Position numbers and translations under genes: made by a program. From Prostheceraeus crozeri (Eukaryota; Platyhelminthes; Polycladida; Euryleptidae), in the NCBI GenBank assembly GCA_907163375.1, contig CAJQUW010002000.1:1-64000 (forward strand): a stretch of DNA of 64,000 nt, written 5' to 3'. Numbering within the stretch: position 1 is the stretch's first letter; each line of letters begins with the position of its first letter. The notes under the pieces are model-generated. The model worked only from the letters and a program-made list of their open reading frames with translations. It had not been told where the DNA came from and ran no database searches. This document shows, one piece after another, positions 22,181 through 33,900 of this stretch.

Positions 22181-23335
22181 GCATATTCGTTGAGTTATCT
22201 GATGTGCTTTAGTGCACTTGCTGTTCTGCTGTTTATTATCGTAGACTGATCTGCAGGGCGCGCTGCTTTCCCAGTTAGGCGCACGCGTAATATGTTTTGA
22301 GACAAGCTAACCAACTAATTGATGCTATAGCAACGCATCGATCAATCAGATGACGCTTGCCTCACATATTTGCATGCAGATTCGGCAGATCACTGTGAGG
22401 ACCATAGAAATAAACTGTTTATCTGAAGTTTTATTGTTGTCAATTTCTGTGGTGAGGACGAAGGACAAAGGCAGAATTATGACTGCGTGTGCACACACTG
22501 TTGTGCTGTCCTGTATGAAACTTCCCGTGAACAGCAGCTCAATGAATTGCCAATGAATTGCGCTTTGCGCTATCGAACAATGAAATCTATCAGTCCTGAG
22601 TCTGTATAGAGTGTGGACTATTCGTGAAAATCTATTCGTGCTCTAGATATCTCACAATGGCTAGAAATAGAAGGTTGGAAGAAGCCCTTTCAAAAGGAAT
22701 TACCCTAATTCACGGTCGTTCGGAGATAGCGAAAATAGACAGATAAATGGCTACTTAAAACAGCGCAACAATGTGTTCTCAGCAGGGTTTTCAACTTTCA
22801 AAAGAATTTTTTTTTTTCGTTTGCTTTCTCGTAGCGTTTGAGTACTAGCAACATTTTCTGCGCTGCAGCAAAGAATGTGCAACAGATTAATGCACCGATT
22901 AAAATCGGGCTGTTTTAATGTAGGATTGTATACACACATAATACATTAACATGCGTTTTCTTCTTGTCAGGATGTTCTATGAATTTCCATGTAATTCTAT
23001 CTACATTTTGAATCACTCAAAAAGAAAATACAAGTAACGGAGACAGAACTGTTGACCCATAGCTGCCGCTATATGTAGACATGTATTGATATCCTAACTT
23101 ACCACATGCTGCCGGAAATCTGGTCCTGATATCTGGTATGAGGAATTCTGTAATCCTTTTTGCAAGAGGTTGCCATTTTGTCTTTCATCTGTGCCACTTG
23201 CAAAGATGCAGAATGTGCTGACTATGCTCCTCGAGCGCAGCAGGAGTCCTCTGTTGTAAATCACAGCAGTGTTTAAGTTATATAGATCACACGAATTGGA
23301 GTGGACGAGATTTGCTAATAATTGTCCAATCAGAG
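22181..23335. other. intergenic stretch, no gene recognised
   Basis: Contains a relatively CpG-rich patch (GCAGGGCGCGCTGCTTTCCC near 22253, GCGCACGCGTAATATG near 22280) that could be a promoter, and a 29-codon frame from the ATG at 22657. Nothing else supports a gene. Confidence 0.4.
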
Positions 23336-23515
23336 TTGCTGTCGGCATATAGGGAGAACATGCCGACACTTCCCGATTTTCTAATCATCATGTCGGTGCA
23401 GCCGTCACTTAACCGATGGGCACCGACAACACCTGTGTCGGCATTCACTCGGTGCGTCGACACGGTTAACAGCCGACACTGCCCGACTATTTGCCGAGTA
23501 ATCGCCGACGATTTT
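23336..23515. repeat. cluster of GTCGG/CCGAC hairpins
   Basis: Three consecutive inverted repeats: TGTCGGCAT with ATGCCGACA (about 23339-23373), GTCGGTGC with GCACCGAC (about 23392-23429), and GTGTCGGC with GCCGACAC (about 23434-23480). Each stem is 8-9 bp with a 10-30 base loop. The stems resemble one another, so the block may derive from a duplicated palindrome. Confidence 0.55.
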
Positions 23516-23772
23516 TTTTCACCGGCTATGGCATCAACTATCACTCTCCATCCACTGCTTTCAGATTTTAGACTCATTCCAAAAAAATATTAAGGCGATT
23601 TTCACATCCTGCGATAGTTTTGTTACAAAATTGAACAGAAATAGATTTGTCACAAAATCGCACACGCCACGCAATCTCTTTGGCGAACGACGTTCCCACA
23701 GGGTGCCCCACCGATCCTATAATCCAACATCGCTGCGAGACGTAGCCTACGCAATTATGCGGAAGAAAAGTA

Positions 23773-24199
23773 CACTATATAGGAGACATGCCACGCTCAA
23801 TTACGCGTAATTACACATGACCCTAAACGGCCGTATGGCTATGCGTGACATTGCTGCAATATCTGTCGGCAGTCCTGTTATAGACTTCGCGTCTCATGTG
23901 TCTGCATGTATCAGAGGCTAAACAATGTTATAGGACCTCAATTTCATGCTCAGGGAAGACAGAACATGCCTAGCGGTTTATCCATGGTTCAAGCGGCAAC
24001 GCAGTCAACCGCAGACGACGCACGATCTATAAACGCTATCGCCCGCGCGTATTCATAAGCATTCCCCATGTTTTAAGCATCAGATTGATTTGTGACTCTA
24101 AGTGCAGCGCGTATGTACCCGCGTAGATGAATAGAATATCTTCTAGCACTGATGTTTGGGGTGTTCCGTAATTACGCGTGGCATATGTCACCTCTAGTG
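23773..24199. mobile_element. 427-bp MITE with TA target duplication
   Basis: Left end CACTATATAGGAGACATGCC and right end, reverse complemented, CACTAGAGGTGACATATGCC, both continuing into CACG and GTAATTACG-like sequence; TA lies on each side (23771-23772 and 24200-24201). Imperfect ~35-bp inverted repeats and TA duplication suggest a non-autonomous Tc1/mariner-type element. No coding sequence. Confidence 0.7.
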
Positions 24200-24993
24200 T
24201 ATGGTTTTTGTAGGTCGCAGTCTAGAGACATTCGATCGGTCTACTTTCCAAGTTGTGCAAGATAGCGAATTTTACAAAGTAATTTCCAGAGTGCGAATGA
24301 GATTGCCACATTGTCATAATCTTAATAGTACGTCTAACCCCTTCCTGTGGACATGCTGTCGCAGTATAAAACGAAAGATTTGACGAAAGTCAGTGATTAA
24401 TTCATAAATAATTCCACCTGCATTCATTAATTGCTTCTTCCTGCATGGACCAATTTTTTGTCGATTCGCCCGTGAAATAGGATATCCATACCTTTTTCAC
24501 GAAGAGAATGCATTCATCAAGTTGAGAGAATCTCTCGCCCCCTGAAAATCAAGGAGTCAATGTGCTATTCCTTCAACGTGTAATTTTATAGAGGCATTTA
24601 GAATTCGGCATCGATTGCTTTAGATCTTCGATTCGTTCGGCGAAGAATGTTCCTTGTCCATGTATCTTATAGATTATTATTTGACACAGAGATTGGTTTC
24701 CATTATTTGTAATTTCAATCTTCTAAGCTTTGATAGAGGTTTATCAACAAGACATGGAACCCGTACAGAATTCAGATGCTGCTTATATAACTGTGTAAAA
24801 GCTAATTTTCAATCTTCAAGAAAAAGTCTAATGCATGTTAGTGGAATTTCGGTGAAATAAAAACAATAAGGTAGCTCAGGTACTGATATAAAAATGCACA
24901 AAATTGATATATTATACAAATATATACAAATTATGAATGGAAATGATTCGAAGAATGCATTTGAGTAACTAAAAAATTGAGAGAAAATAAACA
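24200..24993. other. gene-poor stretch 3' of the unidentified host gene
   Basis: AT-rich, no domain seen; presumably the 3' flank or 3' untranslated region of the minus-strand gene ending at 24994. Confidence 0.35.
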
Positions 24994-27900
24994 TCAATTT
25001 GAAGATTTTTCGAAGTTTGTGAGTTCCTCGTGCAAATAAGTAAGTTCGTGGTCCTTGCACAATTTGTATAACTGCTCAAAGCAATTACCGGCTGAGGCAA
25101 GACATGTGAAGAAGGCCTTTAATGCGCTGGTATTAGTCTGAGTATCCAATTGATTAATCCATTTGGCGTGTGTAGCCTAAAAAAATGAAAAACACGTGTA
25201 TTGAAATTGCACGCAGTACTTAGTGATAACTTGACCAAAAGCCTACAGGTGTAGGTGTTTTGAAATAATTTTCTTTCTTCAGATATTGAAAAGCATTTTT
25301 GTACATTAGCACCAGTCCAACAGATATTATCCCATAAGTATGAAAAAGTAAACGAAGATCTTATAACACTATTTGACATGATCAAATTGAAAAGTGACAG
25401 CACTGCATAAAGCGTTCGAATTTTCGAAAAATCATCAGTTTTTAAAATACGATTTTCTCTGTACGGTGATAGTATATGAAAATCTCAGTATAGCTGAGGT
25501 GGGATTTCTATTGCCAGACCATAAAGGAGCGAATGGACAATCTGCAGGAACAATTAGTTTGCTCCAGAAAAGAATTTGGATCTCTGTGTAATTCAAAGAT
25601 GATCCTGTCAACGGTGTAGCAACCGAAATTCATGCATGCAAATAGTAATATAGCTAATATCAACATCTGGTATTCGACTTTCGCATAAAACAGTGATTAT
25701 CAACTGGGGTGCCGCGGCACACTAATGTGTCGTGGAAGACTATAGGGGTCAGTGGCGGCTCGTGACATTTGGTCCAGGTGGGGCATAAGCATGAAATTTT
25801 TACATAATCAAAAATCTAGTCTAAAAGGATCTTATTTTGTAAATGAAAAGCAAAGAATATGTTAGCAACATGCTACATGTGTAAGTCTATGTCACTGCAT
25901 TTAGTTACACGGTTGAAGCAACATTTTGTCTATTCATGGACTGATCACTGGTGCTAACCTCACATCACCTCACTCAGTAAAAAGGGAATCACAATGAGTC
26001 TTTGCATTGACGGTTAACCAATCAGAAGCGTTAGGGCTCCCTCTCGAGTGCCCATTCTGTGACGCATTCATCGCGTGTTAATTCGGTCTATTCGCTCAGA
26101 TCGTGAAATGAACCACTCTCACGTCATCTCAATCTCGATGCTTGGGCGCGCCCATCAGTCTTGAAAACGATTGATGGATTCTGCTAGCGTCACTGTCGCG
26201 CAAATGGAATAGATGTACATGAAGTATAGTTGAAATTTATGATCAAGAAATGGAGTCTACTACTGATGTTGCTGGTTATTTAAGTTAGACAACATTTCAA
26301 TGGGTGGGGCAGTGCCCCACCTGCCCAAATGGACGAGCCGCCACTGATAGGGGTACCGCCAACCACAGGGGTTTCTCCAACCTCGTTGTCCAATATGTCG
26401 GTCAGCAACGTATCTATAAATTACACCTATCTACGCCAGTGTGGTAGAATGAATAGAATAGTGGTAAACATAGAATGAATTAGGCTATATGTAGGCTTAT
26501 ACAAAGTATCTCAACGAGTTTTCGAAAAATATGAGATGTACAGATAACGTAAAAAATACATAAATTGCCGACCGTGGAGGAATTCGTGCAAGCATATGCT
26601 TAACGTAGCTTTACTAATCATGAACAACATATAAGCTCCTGTTTGATCAAGGATATATATAAGTAATAAGCATTAACATTCATAGGTCCCAAAGGTATGA
26701 CAATTAGTGATTCGATCACACCGTATTAATTCAAGCAATTCTATGATTTTCGCGTGGGGCGCCGCCGAAAATAAGACTATGAACAAGGGTGCCGCGTTGT
26801 CAAAAAGGTTGAGAAACACTGGCCTAAAACCATGATGTTAAGTTCAAAATGTGAAATTAATTAGTGAGACAACTGGACAAATTTTCATTTCATGTGCTAT
26901 GTTTGCAGCAACTTTCTGAATGTGCATTTAACATGTCTGCCTACGAATCAATATCAATGTTCCTTAATTATTGTCAAAAGCTTTTGCCATAATATTTCAT
27001 GCTTCAATATCAACTCAAAAATTCAGACACCGGCATTAAAAAATGCCTACATGTAGGCATTTTCTGCTTTTTTGACATTCATAGGTCGAGAGATGATCAT
27101 ACTGACACAGAATAGCAATACTTAGATGATATTTGATATGCATATTATATTATATATGTTTAATTCATTATGCAACAAATATGCATAACTCATTGTTTAG
27201 CTATCACAGTTTCAAAATATTTTATGAATTCATTTTTAATGACTAAGTGAACTAAGTGACTGCACATACACAGATACATATGTATGATTGCTTTAACAAG
27301 TACGCAACAATATCAATTTCATGGTCCGTCCATACGGGAGAATAGTCGTATTCGCAGGAAAAAAACAGAATCGCTCCCTTTGTTCGGCGTATATATATAT
27401 ATATTCTTTAAAAAATACCAGAACTTCCCCCGACGGACGCGTTTCATCCTTCCGACAGTATGGTGCTTTGCATGTGACACAAGTGTTCAAAAGTAGGTAT
27501 TATATACACAAATCAGTGGTCCAGTCATCAATGGTCATCCCTTCACCGCAATGGTCTCACAAGTTATGTTCGGTTAATGCAATTTTTTACATTTGTAGTT
27601 TAAAGAATCGAGATGTAAAAAGTGCATTAGGCCTAAAATTTGTCAGACCATTGCGGGGAAGTGATAGCCATTGATGATTTTAGCTACAAGATTTTGGACA
27701 AACAAAACAAGGTGATTACTACCCGGATGGCTGAATCGCGTTACGTTGCGTTGAAAATGCCGCAATTGAACAGACGCCATGAGCTGACTTAATGAGTTGC
27801 CCTGACTGGACCACTGATTTGTGTATATAAGACCTACTTTTGAACACTTGTGTCACATGCAAGGCCTGATGCTGTCGGAAGGACAAAACGCGTCGGGGGA

Positions 27901-30900
27901 AATTTTGGTATTTTTTAAAATATATATATTTACGTCGAACAAAGGGAGCGATTCTGTTTTTCACGCAATATCGATGATTATTATTAAGACATGAGCTATA
28001 ATTAGAATGCTTATGTAAGAGTAATATCGATGGAGCTGAATCTCAGCACAACTAACTATCAGCATAATGGCATTTACTGAGATAATTTTGAAATAAGTCA
28101 TTTAACTTCGAATTATCAAAATACGAGTATACTCTCATGAATATATTATGAATATACAGGGTGAGTCAAATTAAATGGCCCTTTTTCATTAAGTGTTGTA
28201 GATCAGTGAACATCCAACCAATTTTTAAATACGATGTATCATTTTAAACCCCAGAGTCTCAACAGCAACTCTATCGTTGTGAAAACTACATGGATATGTT
28301 AACTTTGACAATATCCAACGGTTTTGAATTTGAAAAGTTTTCTTGGTTTTACATGTCTGCATGTTATGCAATAGTTTGAACAGTTGATCTGTGAATTTAT
28401 GCTAAGATGAAGCTGCCTGTGTCTACAAGAGATTCCCTGTGGAATTCAATTGAGGTGCTAAATGGCCTTCATGGTAGCTGGAGTGGCTATAAAGTAGCCA
28501 CATTCATAAAAGAAAGTGAGCACTCTGAAATTAATGCAATGAGCTTTAACTCCATCAAAAAGGTAGTTTTGCGAGCTCTAAAAAGAATTCGCACAGCAGG
28601 AGTCGCTGAACGAAGTCACTGCCACTCAGGTGGACTGCGCACTGCGAGGTCCGGCGAGATAGCTGGGACAGTGGTGGCCGCAGTGAAAGACAAGAAAGGA
28701 CTACTCGGTCAGGAGCGGCATCACTGGTTTGATACCAGTGAATGGACTGATCTTTGTGGAGGAGTGGTTGCAGCACGTTTTCCTTCCGAAGGGGTGAACG
28801 CAGAGCAATGATTGGAGCTCCATGCGCAATTCTTCTATGTGAAGTAATCTGTCCAGTGGTAGCTATCCCGTGGAAATTGCATTTAGCAAGATGATGGTGC
28901 CTCAATTCACTGGACGAGGGAAGTACTCGAGGAAGTTGATCGACTATTTAGTGATCGAACTCCCATCGACATTCAGTCCGCGAAGTTTGATGACTGCTGG
29001 ACGATTGAAAATGTCTGGGGAATCACCAAAAAGAGATTGTCTCAGCGAGAATTTAGTGTTTTGACGTCATTGAAAGTCATTGAGTGTGAGCAAGGTTGGG
29101 TCCAAATTTGGACTTGGGTACCCCAAGCCCATGACTATATCTTGGGGTACCCCCAAGACCATGATTAATCTTGGGTCTAATCTTGGGTACCCTCAAGATT
29201 GGACCCAAGAGTGGCTATTTCTCTAATGAAGTGGAACAACAATTTCCAGAACACGTTTGGAATTTCGATTGAGATTCAAAATTGCATGAAGATATTTAGA
29301 ATCATACCATATTTTACATGATGCTATCCAATTAATATGTATCTAATGTTCATATTAATTACTATTTATTACATGAATTCGTTATTGCGGAATTGAGACC
29401 TTATTAATATTCAGCGAAAAGTTTTAATTATCGGCATAGGCTATCTCTGGGCTTAATATCATCAACCCTGTTTACGTCTACAGCCTAATAATTCCCTAAT
29501 TAGAACAACATGCATGACTAAGCTACATTCCCTACATGTCTGATCGAGAAACGAATCACACATAACATAGGCCTCGTATAAGATGAAAATAGCACAAATG
29601 TAGATATAACAACATTTTTACTAATCGTAAGAAGCAATCATCAAAGAATGTCAATGCATTAAATGATACCGATATCTTTCTATTTCTAATACATGTAGCC
29701 TAATAGTAGAATAAACAAAATAGGCCGAAGTTTTTAGCTTTCAAGGCAAGGGCCTATATGAAGCAAGTTATCTATGAATTGTTGTAGGCTACCAATTTAA
29801 CAGCATAAGCGTTATACAGGTATTGGTTTAATGCATTGCATTTTTTCATTTATTATTTGTTTTATTTCACGCAAAATGATATACAAAATTCTGTCTAACA
29901 CAATATGCATTACATCTAACTTAATGGATTAAATTCACAAGGAAGCCATAGATAATCAAAGCATAGTTTAAAAAGCTAATTAAACAAACTATCAGATAGA
30001 CATTTGCGTTAGGTCTATATCAAAGTTGATGATAGCACAGTTTTATCATAGAAAGACCAATAGTGTGGTTGAAGTAGGCTACATATTTACATGTACATAC
30101 ATGTAAGCTTACATGTAGATGACTTGATATGACATGATGTGGTCATATACTTAGGCCGAATTTTTCCAAGAAAACCGCAAATGATCATTCATAGTCAACT
30201 TCTTTACTCTTGGGGTGATACCCAAGCTCTTGGGTCCGCACCTCAAGTTTCTTGGGTACCCTCCAAGACTACCCAAAACCCAAATGTGAACCCAAGACCC
30301 AACCTTGGTGTGAGTCGACGGACATGCCGATCCCTTATTTCAAGCATCCCGAAAAGATGCAGAAAACTTGTACCGAGGAATGGAGGTCCCATCACTCGTT
30401 ATGACTATCCGGGAACGTTTGACCTACTTTCTTTGACTCAACATGCCTTTATTTTTGTAGTTTGACGTAAATGCTCGTAGTTATTTTATGGTCGCGTTCA
30501 CTTTTGATAGATGATGATACACTAGAAAGATTTTTGAGCTGCAAATTTGATCTTTCAGTGATGATTTTTTGACATTAGATATCTATAAAGTCAACGTATC
30601 TATGAACTTCTAATAGCCACGAAAATTATGGCCACACTCTGGGGTTTAAAATCATACATCGCATTTAAAAATTGGTTGGATGTTCACTGATCTACAGCAC
30701 TTTAAAAATAGGGCCATTTAATTTGACTCACCCTGTAGACAGCATTTATAAAATGCACGAACTCATAAATTTTCGCGATTCTTACTGTCGTATACCTGCT
30801 TGCTCATAATGATAAGAGATAAAGAGAATAGCAGACTCTATGAAGGACCAGGGGCAGCATCTATGAGTCATCAAGGGCGACTCGTCCGTTGAGTAATGTG

Positions 30901-33900
30901 GGTGGACATCCATGAATTCTAAGGAAATGCTTTTGACCTTCCATGCGTGAATTTTAGAACTACAAACACATGCAAATAGGCTACTAAACAGGGTTACTGC
31001 GTCAGATTCTCTTGTTTTTCATGGTCAAATTTCTTGAATGTTCTTCAAATTCATTCCGCTTAAAATTCACGATTTTCAAGGTCAAAGCTTCCTCAAATTC
31101 CCAGGTTTTCTAGAATATATCAATTTTGATCCAAAGTCAAATTTCCCACAAACCCTAGATTTCGAATTTTTGTCAGTTCAAAATGAAGCTACAATTTTCA
31201 AAAATTTGACTTCCTTTGAAATGAAGTCGAGAAAATTAACAAGCAAATACCAAATAGAAATTTCATCACAGCTAATACAATAAATATCATAACAAAATCC
31301 AAACTTCATCTGTTGTTTATGTACGGAATCACTCTCCTTATTTAAGTGATTGTGAGAGCATCAGCCCTCTGACTGAGAGCTAAAATTAAGGAATACTCAA
31401 TGTTATGAAGCAATATCCACTGAATTTATGAATAGGTAGTCCATAATTCTCTAAATATGAAAGCATGAAAATAGTATGAACATCAACATGCTCAACAAAA
31501 GCGCAGTGGCTCTAATAAGCACAAATAGATGGAATTATGATTCATAATGACACGCATTCATCCATAAACAGCTGGAGCTGACTACATGCACTATGCAATA
31601 CAAATCAGGGCAATGATAAAAAAAGGAGCTGCCAATTGAGTTGCATGAGTTGCTATGATTTTGATGCATCAAAAAACTTTCGTCCATCGTTCAAAGTGTA
31701 GTACCCAATTTTAAGACTTTTAGATGTTTTAGATTATTCTATGTTTCCAAGGTCGCTCGCGAATACCCTTGAAATCATATTCAAGTTTACTGACTTTTTG
31801 ATGTTTAGCATCTGTGTTGTTCTTTAACATTTCTGAAATTATATAATGATGCTAAATTGTGATGTTGATCAACTGATTCTGAGTAAATCGATTTCTGTCT
31901 GACGCTCTAAACATGAAATCGCATGCTTCTGTCATAAATAGTTTCTGATCTTGACCATTGGAGGAATCACAATGCAGAAGGAAGGTAGTGAGTTATTTTA
32001 CTTCTTTACCGTAGCCAACTTTATCGACGTGCGCCTATGTATGAAATTGATAAATACATCAGAGAACAGTAAAAACAGTGAAATGCACAGGGCAATTCCA
32101 TAAATAACGCACGGACGCCTTGACACGAAGTCGCCTTTTGTCACCATGAAGAAATGCGACTTTATGCGTGAAAATTGCACCATGTCATGCCAGATTAGTC
32201 TGAAATATTAATCACTTTTAAAAAACAAAGAATAACAGTCCCTCTTTCGACGTTTGAGGTCAAAAGTTCACTGTAAAGCACGGACTACGCACGTCCGCTA
32301 AACGACAAAGAAATTGGCAGCAAGATACAAGCAACACTCACTTGACACACACCGCACAAAACCAAAAAATCTCATTAGTCTGATGTCTATGCTAGCAAAA
32401 TTCTCCGATATCAATGAATTATAGATCGCTGAAGCCATTCTAATTTAGGTCACACACTAAACGCTACTTATGAAGAGGTCCCACACTAAATGAGAGATAT
32501 GGCATTGACCAAACATTTAAACGCGATTTGATAGCGGTGATATTTTTTATATGTTTCAACATACAATTTTTGAATATTTTCATCACTTTTCATATTTCTG
32601 CGTTTGAAAATGGACGAAGTTTTCAAGTCTGAACTTCGTAGAATAATCAATTTTTTCGCAATCAAATGGAATTTAGGATTGCCTGACAAGTACTAGATCA
32701 GAAAGGAAATCAGATGTTCAGAAAAAACGAGAGAACATTGCAAAAATGCAATAAATTGATTAGTCATCAACAGTTAAAAAAAAACTCGCATTATGACGGA
32801 GTGATTACCCACTCAATAGACAAAAGTATCCTTACAATTAGATTCAAAATGTGTTTCTACTTACTTGCGAAGTCAGAATGACCAGGTCCTGAAAATAAAG
32901 GCTGAGATCTCTGAGGATTTCATCTGAGGATTCCCAAGTTGAATGGGAGAGACAAGCCTGAGCAATTTTCAAAAGATTGACAAACAAATGGGAATCTGAA
33001 ATATAAATGACAATTATTCAACAGATAATTGAATGATATTTTACGGAGTAGTATCCTGCTATGCGCAAGTGATGATGCTCTCCAGGAATATCTTATGCTA
33101 CGCTAATCTACCAGTAAGTGCATCGGGGTTATGAACCAATGGAAGTTAGGGGATGCGCTAATATCCTAGTGATTTTAGAGATCAACTGTGTTTTTCACTG
33201 AATAAATCGCTATTTATAACAATATATAAGTTAAAAAGAAGACCATTATCAGTAGTAAGCAAAACTCCACTTCTGGACCGCGCAAGATGGCGGCCATCGC
33301 TGGTTCCCCCCCCCTCTGGCACGGCAGAGTGTCGTGGTCGGCCGCCGTGGTGCTTCGTGTCTGAGCCCCCCCCCCTCTGGAACGACAGAGGTTGTGGTCT
33401 GTCGTGGTGTGCCGGCCGGGTGGGTCCACGTTCACAACATGTTCGCTGACGTCCCCCCCCCTCTGCAACAACAGAGTGAGACTCGGGTGCGTTGGTCCGA
33501 CCGCCTGGTTGACGTGGGCGACCGTCTAGGTTGACGTGGGCGACCGCCAGGATTAGTCTTGAGGCTATAGTGTGTGATGTTTTTTGGTGTGTAGCGCCCA
33601 AACGAAGCATCGGATGAGAAAACGGAGGCCAGATTCGGAATCTACGTGAAATTTTGGGTTAGGAAGGATGTTTCCAGCGAAATCGGAGAGAAAAAATTTT
33701 CGGCTGACCCCCCCCCCCCGACAACAATCTTCTAACTTTGGTTCTAGTGCACGGATTTTGTCTTACAGCTACTCGTTTGAAAGAGGAGAAAAAACTGCTC
33801 GACAACATTTTTTGTTGCGAGTCAATCGGATCAGCCGTTCACAAGTTAGAGCGGTTACAAGATTTTAGGTCGGAGCTCGCTCACCTGAAAAAATCCTAAG

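Larger units (their letters stand above)
28157..30735 (+). mobile_element. Tc1/mariner-type element with ~100-bp TIRs, TA duplication, nested insertion
   Basis: The left end CAGGGTGAGTCAAATTAAAT and the right end carry ~100-bp inverted repeats of high identity (through GATCAGTGAACATCCAACC and TTTTAAACCCCAGAGT), flanked by TA at 28155-28156 and 30736-30737. It holds remnants of a transposase (28407-28811, 28887-29083 and 30315-30404) and a 1217-bp unrelated element at 29091-30307. It lies in an intron of the unidentified minus-strand gene. Confidence 0.85.

Noticed and set aside
23312-23593. Overlapping plus- and minus-strand frames of 93 and 96 codons
   Set aside because: They lie on the hairpin cluster, whose self-complementarity keeps both strands open; no domain.
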